Notes under the pieces: generated by a model
Databases searched by the model: none
What the model saw: the letters and a program-made list of their open reading frames with translations, nothing else
Told to the model about the DNA's origin: nothing
Made by a program: the position numbers and the translations under genes
Shown here: positions 7,973 to 16,089 of the stretch, in pieces
Layout: each line of letters starts with the position of its first letter
How positions within the stretch are numbered: position 1 is the first letter of the stretch
Assembly: GCA_965223815.1 (NCBI GenBank)
Contig: OZ245019.1
Location: 4,154,001 to 4,218,000 of the forward strand
Source: HKST-UBA178 sp965223815
GTDB lineage: Bacteria; Pseudomonadota; Gammaproteobacteria; Chromatiales; Chromatiaceae
DNA: 64,000 nucleotides
Reading direction: 5' to 3'

Positions 7973-10064
7973 CGGAGGCCTCCGGTTCTACCTCGGGCTC
8001 GCTGACATCCGGCACGGCTCCCCACCACGGTTCCTGCACGCGGTACCAATGATCGTTTGTGATGTAGGTGCGCTCCATCTCATTGGTTATCTCATTGAGC
8101 GTTTCAGGCATATCCGAGTCCGTTGCGGGCAACGGCATACGAATCTTCCATAGCTGGCCACCTTCCAGGAGGGCAAAGGCCTGTCCCTTGGGTAGGGTTA
8201 TCAACTCGGCCGGTGTAAGCAACGGGACTTCTGAAACACTGATTCGATCCTCGTTGCGGGAGCTGAAATCGATCCCGGAGCCCGGCTCTGAGGAATCGTT
8301 GACACCGGAAACACTCATCAAGGTGAACACCTCAACCTTGGGTAGCTGGTCGGTGAGCATCTCGGCCGTAGCCAGCTCTTTTACTCGTAGCATGATCATT
8401 GTGTTGAAGTTACCTGCGACCTGCCCTGCTTTTGCACGATTGCCGATGCGCGCTTCGACATCCGACCAGGTCTGCGTATAGGCCGTGACCTGAAAGCCGG
8501 CCCCACCGGCCTTGTTCAGTAGGGGAACGAACTCGTCACCGATCAGTTCGTTGAACTCATCAGCATGCATGGAGATGGTGGGCGGGGTGTCGATGGATTC
8601 TCCGTCCACGCCATGTTTGTATATGTGTCCTGCGACCGACACCAGATCAGCGAACATGGAATTTCCTACCGCACTGGCCACGGTGGTATCAGTCAGGGCG
8701 TCCAGCCCGACATAGACGATCCCCTTGCGTCGGATGACTTCCATCCATTCGAAGATCGGACGCGTATCGTTCTTATCCAGATAATCCGGCGAGATCAGTT
8801 CGGCGATATTGCCCGTGGTCAGCTTCTCCATCAGCGGGCCGACGGAGCTGACGATCTTGTCGAAGTAGGTCTTGTCGTACTTGAAGGCAGACACCAGCCC
8901 ATCGAGGACTGGATCGTAGAGGTCCTGGGCCTGCAGATGCCGCATCAGCGCAATCGCTTCTTTACTGCGCCCCCTTAGAGCTGCCGGCAGGTTTCGTTCC
9001 GAGATCTTGCTTGACAGTTCCTCAACCTGTTCCTTCCAGTCCTCGGCGCCGTGTGACTCCAGATGCGCCTCGGCATACTCCGTGAACAGAGGTTCAATGT
9101 CGTTGATGTAGCGTCGGACCTGCTGATAGTCCGGACGGCGGTTTAGCGCCACCAGTGCACGGGCAATGATGTTGACGAATCGCCAGGCGAACTCCTTAAA
9201 GGCCGCTGAATTGCCTTCACTGGGTAACTGGTTGGCGATGCGGGTGGCGACCTCGGTGATACGCGAGAAGTTCCCGATGGCGTTGTAGCGAGCCGAGACC
9301 TGGGGAAATCCCAGATGGAACATATAGAAGTCTTTGGTCCGTCCGGCCCGTTTGGCCTCGGCATACACACGCCGCAACAAACCCGCATCCCCCTTGGGAT
9401 CGAAGACGATCACCACGTCACCACGGCGGATGTCCTGGGTGATGAGGATCTCGGCCAGCCGGGTCTTACCGACGCGAGTGGTCCCTAACACCAGGGTATG
9501 CCCCACCCGCTCGCCGATGTCCATCCACACATCCTGCTCGTCAGGCTCGACAGCGTGTAGGGCCGGTTTGCCACCGACGGCCGGCAACGGCGACAGCGGG
9601 CTCCACCAGGCCCGGACCCGAAACAGCAGCGCCAACAAACTCAGAATCGGGACCGATTCCCAGGCGACCTCCTTGCGGCGCGCCCATTGATACAGGCTAC
9701 CCGGCTGGACGTAACGCTGGACCTCTGGCCGGATGGTATCGCGCAATCGCTGAGTGTGTTTCTGGGTCCAGCGAAAGCCCCGTCCTAAAAAGAGCTTGCG
9801 GCGGCTGAGGGGGATCTTGCGGGATCTCACCTTATAGATGGGCAACCGGCGCATGTTGCGCTGGTAGCGCAGTACCCGCCAGGCTTGTCGACCCCGGATC
9901 AGGCCGATCAGTCCGAGTACGGCGCCAGCGCCATAGGCAACACCCGGCGGCATCATCAGCGCCCAGGGAGCCAGAATGGCTATCCCTGCCGTCGCAAAGG
10001 CCACCAATGTCGACCACAGCTCGACCGGGGGCCGCAGCAGGGCCTCGATGGGGTGCGCGCTCAT
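7965..10064 (-). CDS. traD: Type IV coupling protein TraD (SXT/TOL subfamily)
   Basis: A 699-residue coupling ATPase that brings relaxase-bound DNA to the secretion channel at the inner membrane. It has two N-terminal membrane segments (about residues 18-36 and 40-57), and a Walker A motif LGTTRVGKTR at about 193-202. A Walker B-like VIVFDPKGD lies near 215-225. The C-terminus is acidic (VSEPEVEPEASDG). Length is normal for the family. It overlaps the gene upstream by 4 bases and the one downstream by 8, indicating a tight operon. Confidence 0.92.
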   Translation of the reverse strand: MSAHPIEALLRPPVELWSTLVAFATAGIAILAPWALMMPPGVAYGAGAVLGLIGLIRGRQAWRVLRYQRNMRRLPIYKVRSRKIPLSRRKLFLGRGFRWTQKHTQRLRDTIRPEVQRYVQPGSLYQWARRKEVAWESVPILSLLALLFRVRAWWSPLSPLPAVGGKPALHAVEPDEQDVWMDIGERVGHTLVLGTTRVGKTRLAEILITQDIRRGDVVIVFDPKGDAGLLRRVYAEAKRAGRTKDFYMFHLGFPQVSARYNAIGNFSRITEVATRIANQLPSEGNSAAFKEFAWRFVNIIARALVALNRRPDYQQVRRYINDIEPLFTEYAEAHLESHGAEDWKEQVEELSSKISERNLPAALRGRSKEAIALMRHLQAQDLYDPVLDGLVSAFKYDKTYFDKIVSSVGPLMEKLTTGNIAELISPDYLDKNDTRPIFEWMEVIRRKGIVYVGLDALTDTTVASAVGNSMFADLVSVAGHIYKHGVDGESIDTPPTISMHADEFNELIGDEFVPLLNKAGGAGFQVTAYTQTWSDVEARIGNRAKAGQVAGNFNTMIMLRVKELATAEMLTDQLPKVEVFTLMSVSGVNDSSEPGSGIDFSSRNEDRISVSEVPLLTPAELITLPKGQAFALLEGGQLWKIRMPLPATDSDMPETLNEITNEMERTYITNDHWYRVQEPWWGAVPDVSEPEVEPEASDG

Positions 10065-10591
10065 TGCTCGATGCCGTGCGCCGAGATCAGCACCGGATAA
10101 TGCGAAACGCTCAGTGCCTTCGCGATGTCGCTGCCCGAGGCTGGCAGGATCGATAGGCCGTCAGCCAATCTGGCAATCGTTCGCAAATCATCCATCGTCT
10201 CGGCCTGCACCAGCATCCCGATCGCACCGATCTCCTTGAGCCGATCGCGGTGTTTCTGTAGCCACTGCCGAGAACGGCTGTCAGACCCGATCAGGAAAAA
10301 TGGCCGCGTGAACGGCCTATCATGTGCACGAGCCTGCACCGGTCCGGATGTCAGGCCGGGTGATTGAATCGGCAACCAGGCTTTGGGGTCAGCGGCGCCG
10401 AGCTGGGGGCTTGTTGGAACCTGACTTTGCTGTGGCAAACCATCTTGAGTTTGAAAAACCTCCAGAAAAGGTGCGATGGGTCGTGTATTACCACTGTCAT
10501 GGATCACGGTCAGATCAGCCTGAGCCATGACGGGTACGAGCAAGCAACTCATGACCAAGACCTTGCGGCAATAAAGATTGAATCGCCTCAT
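10061..10591 (-). CDS. ICE exported protein (PFL_4695 family)
   Basis: A 176-residue protein with a signal peptide (about residues 1-23, ending VMAQA) and a periplasmic domain starting DLTVIHDSGNTRPIAPFLEVF, which is characteristic of the PFL_4695 group. The ATG at 10591 has an AGGAAGGA ribosome site. A longer frame reading to 10690 lies inside the transglycosylase gene and was rejected. It sits between the transglycosylase and traD, as in related elements. Function unknown. Confidence 0.82.
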   Translation of the reverse strand: MRRFNLYCRKVLVMSCLLVPVMAQADLTVIHDSGNTRPIAPFLEVFQTQDGLPQQSQVPTSPQLGAADPKAWLPIQSPGLTSGPVQARAHDRPFTRPFFLIGSDSRSRQWLQKHRDRLKEIGAIGMLVQAETMDDLRTIARLADGLSILPASGSDIAKALSVSHYPVLISAHGIEQ

Positions 10592-10595
10592 CGAG

Positions 10596-11144
10596 TCATC
10601 CTTCCTGTACGATGCGCTGCCAGTGGGAGACAACACGGCGACGGTACCGGTCTGCACGATGGGAATCCTTCGGCGAGTGATAACAGCCAACGCTGCCCCA
10701 CCAGTCCTGCCGCGTGGCGTAACAATCCTGCAAAATCCCGGCGCCCACGCGTATGTTGTGATACGGATCGAGTGCCTGCCACGGTGTCCCGAGCCGATCC
10801 TGGTGATAACGCCAGTTGACCTGCATCAGGCCGATATCGATGGAGCGCTTCCCCTCCTCCAGATACGCCGTCAATGCCTGCCAGGCCGCTTGCCGGGAAT
10901 CAAAGAAGTAACCCCGCCCGGCCACGTTCAATGTCCAGGGCCATGGCCGGAGGGTACCGGTCTGTCCCGTCTGCTTACCGCTTTCAGTGAGCGCCACAGC
11001 AAACAATACGCTCTGGGGTATTCCATGCTCTGCCGCAATCATGCGATAACCCGTTGGCACGGATTCATTCGCCCTACCCATGGAAGGAAGCGTCAAGACG
11101 GCAAATACCATCGGCCAGCCAAAAACTCGCATCAACGCCACCAT
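10596..11144 (-). CDS. Lytic transglycosylase of the conjugation system
   Basis: A 182-residue exported enzyme with a signal peptide (about residues 1-25) and an SLT-type lysozyme-like domain. The catalytic Glu is likely in ALTESGK (about residue 53), and IDIGLMQVNWRYH and GAGILQDCY are the later conserved motifs of the fold. It would open peptidoglycan for the transfer apparatus in the periplasm. It lies between the PFL_4693-like and PFL_4695-like genes with 3-4 base spacings. Confidence 0.88.
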   Translation of the reverse strand: MVALMRVFGWPMVFAVLTLPSMGRANESVPTGYRMIAAEHGIPQSVLFAVALTESGKQTGQTGTLRPWPWTLNVAGRGYFFDSRQAAWQALTAYLEEGKRSIDIGLMQVNWRYHQDRLGTPWQALDPYHNIRVGAGILQDCYATRQDWWGSVGCYHSPKDSHRADRYRRRVVSHWQRIVQEG

Positions 11145-11147
11145 GGG

Positions 11148-11924
11148 CTAGAGCTCCGAAACCGGTAGTCTTGAAACATCATCGCCTCGACGGCGCAAAA
11201 TGGACGGCACTTCACCTTGCCCCTGGGTCAGTTTGTCGAGGGCACCGCCATCATGATTGAGGGTAATCCGCCGGCTGCGTACCCAGTCGGGATCGATCTG
11301 GTGATTGGATGCCCACTCCCTGACGGTGCGATCATCTCCCTTGTCCACATGGGTGAGATAGATATCGACACCGTTGACTTCGTCGATCCGCTTTAACAGC
11401 TTATTCAGCACCAGATCGCAGGCCGGACAATCCGGGCGAGTAAAGAACAACAGGCGGTCTCCGGACTGAAAGGGATTTTTCACCTCGGTCTTACCCGGCA
11501 ACCGACTGATGTCGATCAGCGACGTATTTGGATACAGGCGCTTGGTTGCTGCATCGTAGGCGCGCTGGAACGCAAGGATACGGCCGGCGTCTTCATACAT
11601 GGCGTGTGCCCACACCTCGGCATATCGCTGCCTCTCCGCATCATCACGCGCATGAATACCGAGCACTTCGATGGGCGATATCGTCGCCGGGCTGATGCTC
11701 CCGCGAATGCCCTGCATCAACTGTTTGTAACGGCGCCACTCCGTCTCCGACAAACCCCATAGACGGGCATGCGCCAGATCCGTGGCAGACAAGACATTCG
11801 TGGCTTTGTGCGAGCTACCCTGCCGGGTATCTTCGATCTGGGCATGTGATAGCTCGGCCGCCATCACGGTAGTCGACGCGATAAGAGCGCCCAGAAAAGC
11901 CATGGATTTCCATCGTCTACTCAT
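11148..11924 (-). CDS. ICE exported protein with thioredoxin-like CxxC (PFL_4693 family)
   Basis: A 258-residue protein with a signal peptide (MSRRWKSMAFLGALIASTTVMA). The C-terminal third carries LLFFTRPDCPACDLVLNKLL, a CPAC pair at the start of a helix after a beta strand, as in thioredoxin-fold proteins. A role in disulfide chemistry of transfer proteins is plausible but inferred. The ATG at 11924 has a GGGG ribosome site and overlaps the upstream gene by 8 bases; a GTG at 11942 is the alternative. Confidence 0.8.
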   Translation of the reverse strand: MSRRWKSMAFLGALIASTTVMAAELSHAQIEDTRQGSSHKATNVLSATDLAHARLWGLSETEWRRYKQLMQGIRGSISPATISPIEVLGIHARDDAERQRYAEVWAHAMYEDAGRILAFQRAYDAATKRLYPNTSLIDISRLPGKTEVKNPFQSGDRLLFFTRPDCPACDLVLNKLLKRIDEVNGVDIYLTHVDKGDDRTVREWASNHQIDPDWVRSRRITLNHDGGALDKLTQGQGEVPSILRRRGDDVSRLPVSEL

Positions 11925-12186
11925 CGGTGCATTCCCCTTCACACGTGTCGGCCTTTGGTGCTGCCTGGTCGCTCTGGACGATATAGGGCACCGTCAGATC
12001 CCGGTACATTCCGGACTTGTCAGACAGACACCCGCGCATCCCCTGTGTAGCGGGAACTGAATCTGCCGTAGTTTGGATACGAGATGCACTATTGCTGGAT
12101 GGTTCAGCACCATCATTTTTCTCTGCTGTCGCTGATCCCAGCGCAAAACTGCCGAAGAGCAATAACACGGCTAATACGATTTCCAT
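11917..12186 (-). CDS. Small exported ICE protein, function unknown
   Basis: An 89-residue protein with a hydrophobic start (EIVLAVLLLFGSFALGSA) that could be a signal peptide or membrane anchor. It is followed by a Ser/Ala/Asp-rich part with three cysteines (GMRGCLSD, DTCEGECTDE). It is packed between two conjugation genes (5-base gap upstream, 8-base overlap downstream), so it is probably real and co-translated. I do not recognise the family. Confidence 0.62.
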   Translation of the reverse strand: MEIVLAVLLLFGSFALGSATAEKNDGAEPSSNSASRIQTTADSVPATQGMRGCLSDKSGMYRDLTVPYIVQSDQAAPKADTCEGECTDE

Positions 12187-12191
12187 CGGCT

Positions 12192-12950
12192 CTACCTCTG
12201 CAATGAAATGGAATGGTTCTGGCCATGCGGCCCTTTGAATTCGACCCTACCCTTGAGGCGGTCGATGCCAGCCACTGTCCAGCCTGATTGCTGTTCGCCG
12301 GACTTCAAAAATGCAACGCGGCCTCCCTGGGAGATGGCCACGTAGGTCATGTCATCCCAAACGTCGATGGCATCGACGTGAAACGGTGGAGTTTTGGCGG
12401 GTGAAGGTTTCGGTCTGGCCGCTGGTTTTTGCTGAGCGGCCTTACGCTTCTGAGTCTCCTTGATGAGGGTATTCAGCCGCGCAACGGAGTCGTCAATACG
12501 TTGACGAAGAGCATGGTTACTTTCCGTAAGATCGGCAACGGCCACTTTAATCGCGCGAACACCTTCAGCCACAGAAGCCAGGCTTTTCTTCGCATCCGCA
12601 CTCAGGGCCACTTGCGCTTCGAAACCGCGGTCGATCCGGCCAGACAATGATGTCAGCCTCTGATCGATCTGCTCGACTTTGTCCTCGTCCACGTCTACCT
12701 CCAGTTCCGGCGTATTGATCACCTCCCGGGTTGGGGTATTGGAGTCCTGTATCTGGAGTTCATCCAACGGTATTTCTTGCCGCTGGATCTTGGAAAGCGA
12801 CAGCGCATTGATGACGACGATACCGACCACAACGGCGGTCAGTACGGACTTGAAAGCCAGCCGCCGGGATCTTGGCTGTCCCTCTGCCTTATCCTGCTTA
12901 CCCTCCTTTTCTGACGGATTGATCTGCTCCGCTTGCTGCTCAGTCGTCAT
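12192..12950 (-). CDS. Membrane-anchored coiled-coil ICE protein, function unknown
   Basis: A 252-residue protein with a charged cytoplasmic start (about residues 1-30), one membrane segment (about 33-50, SVLTAVVVGIVVINALSL) and a coiled coil (about 88-165). A Pro/Lys/Ala linker then leads to a C-terminal beta-rich domain (about 185-252, FHVDAIDVWDDMTYVAISQGGRVAFLKSGEQ). The final domain resembles small periplasmic domains seen in PilP/TraB-type pilus parts, but I cannot assign it. It overlaps the PilL-like gene by 11 bases. Confidence 0.66.
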   Translation of the reverse strand: MTTEQQAEQINPSEKEGKQDKAEGQPRSRRLAFKSVLTAVVVGIVVINALSLSKIQRQEIPLDELQIQDSNTPTREVINTPELEVDVDEDKVEQIDQRLTSLSGRIDRGFEAQVALSADAKKSLASVAEGVRAIKVAVADLTESNHALRQRIDDSVARLNTLIKETQKRKAAQQKPAARPKPSPAKTPPFHVDAIDVWDDMTYVAISQGGRVAFLKSGEQQSGWTVAGIDRLKGRVEFKGPHGQNHSISLQR

Positions 12951-13440
12951 CCTGCGCTACCTCCACATTGGCCATGTACATGGTCTCGTGGGCAGACACC
13001 TGCTTCACCGCACACTGCTCGAAGGTGATCAGTCGGTGAACAGGATCCTGGACTAAATGGAAGGCCGGACCCGCGAGTGTCTCCAGCGCCTCGCGCAATG
13101 TCATCGGTCCAAGATGGCGATGGACAGCCGGCAGCGGTAAAGCAAATAACGCGAGCGTTTCCGGTGCGGAGGATTCAGTAGCAGCCAGCCGGTAACCACT
13201 GCGCTGTAGAAGATATCGCACCGTCTCTCCGATGGTCTGAATCCGATCCGGCAACTGAACGGTAACGGTCGCTTCCAACAGTTCCGACTGCGCCTGGGTC
13301 GGGGCCGCGGAATACATCGAATACCGGCCTGTTTGGATATCGCTTGCATGAAGGTTTACGCTGGCGACAGTACACAGACCGGCGATACATATCGCCGTCA
13401 CTGCACCAGGGTGAGCAGGATTAAAGAGTGATCGTTTCAT
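12940..13440 (-). CDS. PilL N-terminal-like ICE protein (TIGR03748/PFGI-1 class)
   Basis: A 166-residue exported protein: signal peptide at about residues 1-33, then GRYSMYSAAPTQAQSELLEATVTVQLPD and IGETVRYLLQRSGYRLA. These are the typical features of the PilL-like protein that opens the PFGI-1 transfer region. The second half (MTLREALETLAGPAFHLVQDPVHRLITFE) has the secretin/STN-like beta-alpha-beta pattern. The ATG at 13440 gives the signal peptide; the longer frame to 13527 adds residues with no support. It is the most upstream gene of the conjugation block. Confidence 0.82.
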   Translation of the reverse strand: MKRSLFNPAHPGAVTAICIAGLCTVASVNLHASDIQTGRYSMYSAAPTQAQSELLEATVTVQLPDRIQTIGETVRYLLQRSGYRLAATESSAPETLALFALPLPAVHRHLGPMTLREALETLAGPAFHLVQDPVHRLITFEQCAVKQVSAHETMYMANVEVAQDDD

Positions 13441-13552
13441 AATGGATTCAGCCTCAGTGGTTTGATACAACCTGGCCGGCATCATGAAGGTGCGCTCGTG
13501 TACTGAAAATGGATAATCCATTCTCACCGGCGCAGTGTTTTAGTGGCTGTAT

Positions 13553-14500
13553 TCACGTCCCGCAATACACAGCCACAATCTGTGGTCTCTCGTGCCCGAG
13601 CTCGAGACTGATCGTCAGGCGGGCTTGCTGGTCAATCCGTTTTTGTTCCGGCGTGAGCGTTTTGACTACAGGACCGCCCGCCGCAGGTGAACGCCATCCG
13701 GTCAGTTCCTCATAACGGTTCTGGGCATAGGCATGACGAAGACCATGCATCCTGGATAAGCCTGCCCTGGCGGTCTCGGCTTCGTACAATCGCAATTGCT
13801 GTCGGTAGTTCTTTGCGCTGGGAATCAGAGAACCTTTACCGGCCAGCTGTCGCGCTCGATCTAGAACAGCACGTTGGGCCTCAGTCCGTATCGGGATGGT
13901 TCGCGCCTTGCCGCCCTTGGTCCAGCTCTCCTTGAGGACGATATGGTCGCGGCGATCGGCGTAGTCCGGTATGAACTTGATCGCTTCTTCTCGGCGCAAG
14001 CCAAAGGCCTGCTGCAGTTCCAGGCTCATCCGAACTCGGGCATCCCGAATCTTGCCAAGTTCTTCCGCCCCTACACTACGAGCCTTGGATTCGTTGGTCA
14101 CAAACTGCCGGTTAGGAACACCATAGTGGTCGTTCGATCGTGCAACGACATTCTGACGATTGACCTTCTGGGCCCACCAGCGAATGACTGCCAGCCGGTT
14201 CTTCATTGCCCCGGCCGACAGCTCTTTTTCTTGCCAGTTTTTGACCAAAGCCTCGATGTGCTTGGGCTTGAGCGACTGTGCGCTCATATGACGGTAACCC
14301 AGATCATGGAGCTGGTCGGCGATCTGCGTCAGCAGCCGCTCCCGGTCTCGCTGGGTGGTAAAACTGCCGTCCCGGTTTCGACGGCAAATCTGCTTGAGTT
14401 GGTAGTTCAGATCTCTCAAAAGTGTTCTCGCATATCGGTAAGTGTTTCTGACCCAACCGGTGGCCATAGCCATTCGGTCCCGCGTACGCGGTACGGTCAT
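13553..14500 (-). CDS. Tyrosine recombinase of the Integrase_1 type, internal to the ICE
   Basis: A 315-residue recombinase with an N-terminal SAM-like DNA-binding region (about 10-130) and a C-terminal catalytic domain. Visible catalytic residues are Arg in FGLRREEA, Lys in TKGGKARTIPI, HGLRHAYAQ (HxxR) and LELGHERPQIVAVYCG with the tyrosine close to the end. All five are present, so it should be active. It lies deep inside the element, far from the attachment end, and is distinct from the P4-type integrase at 28414. Its substrate is unknown; it might resolve multimers or move a sub-element. Confidence 0.82.
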   Translation of the reverse strand: MTVPRTRDRMAMATGWVRNTYRYARTLLRDLNYQLKQICRRNRDGSFTTQRDRERLLTQIADQLHDLGYRHMSAQSLKPKHIEALVKNWQEKELSAGAMKNRLAVIRWWAQKVNRQNVVARSNDHYGVPNRQFVTNESKARSVGAEELGKIRDARVRMSLELQQAFGLRREEAIKFIPDYADRRDHIVLKESWTKGGKARTIPIRTEAQRAVLDRARQLAGKGSLIPSAKNYRQQLRLYEAETARAGLSRMHGLRHAYAQNRYEELTGWRSPAAGGPVVKTLTPEQKRIDQQARLTISLELGHERPQIVAVYCGT

Positions 14501-14940
14501 GGGACACTACGCCCATTGCGACCTAAAGCTGCCTGGTCTAGGCAACGCCGGTTCTCCCCGGAGGGAATGGTCTGGCGTGGACCAACGTGCGCCGTCATAG
14601 GCGCGATTTAAGTGTGGTTACACATCACCTCCTTTCAGATAGGCGGAACACTTCCGCAGTTAATGAAGAATGAGCATCGACGGCACCACCAGGGGTGGGC
14701 GTCTCGGCTCGACGAGTCAGGCTGGTGCCTGCGAGAAAGAACCGATCCCATGGTCGGCTCGGATTGGAGAATGAACCCACGGCTTTCGCCGCAGCGCATC
14801 GAAGGGTTCGGGCGCGCTCTGTTGCCACTGTATCCGCAGTAGCCACGGTTAAAATCGATCGAGGGCGGCAGTATCGACCTTCATCACTGGTCCTGCACTG
14901 AATAATCCTGCCGAAAACGCGCGCCGTTTCCGGGAATGCC

Positions 14941-14981
14941 GCCCTCGTCACTACCCCGCTTCGCTTGCCAGTGACGAGGGC
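14941..14981. repeat. 12-bp perfect inverted repeat
   Basis: GCCCTCGTCACT at 14941-14952 is repeated inverted as AGTGACGAGGGC at 14970-14981, with a 17-base loop. There is no T-run on either side. It may be part of a structured RNA or a protein-binding site. Confidence 0.75.
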
Positions 14982-15107
14982 GCCTTCGGTTCAGGCACGC
15001 CGTGTGCCAGGCATCCGCCTGTCACGCGGCCTGCTATTGATCAGCTGGTGCAATCCTTCGGAGCGTTGCTACCTGCCCACTGGGGCCCACAGGCGCCGCT
15101 GAGTGCG

Positions 15108-15156
15108 GCCCCGCCCTTGGCACGCGAGTTAGAGGCTCGCGTTGCCGTGGCGGGCA
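15108..15156. repeat. GC-rich long hairpin in non-coding stretch
   Basis: CGCGAG (15123-15128) and CTCGCG (15136-15141) pair across a 7-base loop. The stem continues outward through GGCA/TGCC and a CCGCC/GGCGG arm with small bulges, ending near 15156. It is stable on either strand and not followed by a T-run. Confidence 0.6.
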
Positions 15157-15296
15157 AGGCATGTGGACTCAGTGGACAGCCATGAACAGGTCTAGCGATA
15201 TCGTATGTTCGGCTGTATCCGCGTACGAAGCAGCTACTACGAACAGGTACCGGTACTTAAGCGGCAACCATCCTGGTTCCACGTGTTCACGCCAGT

Positions 15297-15527
15297 TCAT
15301 GAACAACACCCACCCTCGCGACCTTCCGCACGTGCCTGCTGGATCGGTGGACACGGTACCGTGCCAAAAGAGCAGAAAACGCAACAGTCACCTGGTTTTG
15401 GCCGGAGCAGCACCCCACAGCCCTCGCACTCGTAGTAAAACTGACAGAGGTCGACAGGCATGGTCTCGACAACCTGGTGCCCGCACTCGGGACAGGTCAG
15501 CTCTGATTCAAGCTCAATGTTATCCAT
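15297..15527 (-). CDS. GDCCVxC domain small cysteine-rich protein
   Basis: A 76-residue protein with a zinc-ribbon-like start (CPECGH), a second Cys pair (ECEGCG) and the signature GDCCVFCSFGTVPCPPIQ at about residues 46-63. In related proteins one of these cysteines can be selenocysteine; here all are cysteine. Such proteins are often coupled to MerR-type genes and mercury or heavy-metal modules. Here it is transcribed divergently from merR with a MerR-type promoter between them. No merT, merP or merA gene is seen nearby. Its chemistry is unproven; metal binding is inferred. The ATG at 15527 is chosen over 15542 because it begins MDNIELESELTCPECGH. Confidence 0.82.
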   Translation of the reverse strand: MDNIELESELTCPECGHQVVETMPVDLCQFYYECEGCGVLLRPKPGDCCVFCSFGTVPCPPIQQARAEGREGGCCS

Positions 15528-15554
15528 AGGTATCCCCGGCAACGATTTTCCACT

Positions 15555-15585
15555 AGCATAAAACCTGTAGTTACTACGGGTTCAA
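15555..15585 (-). promoter_or_regulatory. MerR-type promoter and operator for the GDCCVxC gene
   Basis: On the minus strand a -35 TTGAAC (15580-15585) and a -10 TATGCT (15555-15560) are separated by 19 bases, the overlong spacer that MerR activators untwist. The near-palindrome ACCTGTAGTTACTACGGGT (15563-15581) fills the spacer. This predicts metal-induced expression by the adjacent regulator. Confidence 0.8.
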
Positions 15586-15595
15586 GAGGTTCGGC

Positions 15596-16039
15596 GTGGC
15601 GATTTCAGGTAAGCGGAATTATTCGGTGGGCGAGCTGGCCTCGGCCAGCGGATGCAAGGTCGAGACCGTGCGTTACTACGAGAAGATCGGACTGATGCCC
15701 GAGCCGCCGCGCACGGAAGGCGGACACCGACTCTACTCCCAGAATCTGCTCAAGCGCCTGACCTTCATCCGGCGCAGTAGGGAACTCGGTTTTCCGATTG
15801 AGCAGATACGGGAGCTCTTGCGCTTCGTCGACGAGCCCGGGCATACCTGCAGTGAGGTCAAGGGAATGGCTATGCTGCATACGCGTGCCGTGCAGGAGAA
15901 GATCGATGACCTAAAGCGGCTGCAAAAGGCGCTAAATGACATGGCTGCACACTGCAAGGGCAAGGGCTACGCACTGGAAGACTGCGCGATCATTGATGCC
16001 CTTTTTGACGAGAGCAAAGAGCGGCAGCGCGGTAGTTGA
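15596..16039 (+). CDS. merR: MerR-family metal-responsive activator
   Basis: A 147-residue regulator with a winged-helix DNA-binding domain (about 7-75, NYSVGELASASGCKVETVRYYEKIGL), a dimerisation helix (about 86-118) and a metal site. Cysteines at about 85, 120 and 130 match the mercury-binding Cys82, Cys117 and Cys126 of classical MerR, except that the last gap is one residue longer. A GTG at 15596 is the start. It lies next to its predicted operator and divergent to the GDCCVxC gene. Mercury is the likely ligand, but a different thiophilic metal is possible because the metal loop differs. Confidence 0.85.
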   Translation: MAISGKRNYSVGELASASGCKVETVRYYEKIGLMPEPPRTEGGHRLYSQNLLKRLTFIRRSRELGFPIEQIRELLRFVDEPGHTCSEVKGMAMLHTRAVQEKIDDLKRLQKALNDMAAHCKGKGYALEDCAIIDALFDESKERQRGS

Positions 16040-16049
16040 GGAAGCGCCA

Positions 16050-16076
16050 TAAAAGAGCCCCGCACTAGGCGGGGCG
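16050..16076 (-). terminator. Rho-independent terminator of the 16090-16746 gene
   Basis: GCCCCGC (16057-16063) and GCGGGGC (16069-16075) form a 7-bp GC stem with a 5-base loop. On the minus strand it is followed by CTCTTTTATGG. It lies just after the stop of the minus-strand gene and may also act weakly at the end of merR. Confidence 0.7.
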
Positions 16077-16089
16077 TAGGTAGCATTGA

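Larger units (their letters stand above)
14501..15296. other. Long non-coding, structured stretch
   Basis: About 800 bases with no convincing gene on either strand. Several strong inverted repeats are visible: 14941-14952 pairs with 14970-14981 (12 perfect base pairs), and about 15108-15156 folds around CGCGAG/CTCGCG with further pairing outside. Neither is followed by a clear run of T, so they do not look like simple terminators. The stretch is GC-rich and lies between the internal recombinase and the GDCCVxC gene. It could encode a structured RNA, hold the transfer or replication origin of the element, or be a decayed gene. Confidence 0.5.

Noticed and set aside
14625..14951. Possible 108-codon minus-strand gene in the structured stretch
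   Set aside because: No ribosome site, no domain, composition biased to Arg/Ser/Thr as in chance GC-rich frames.
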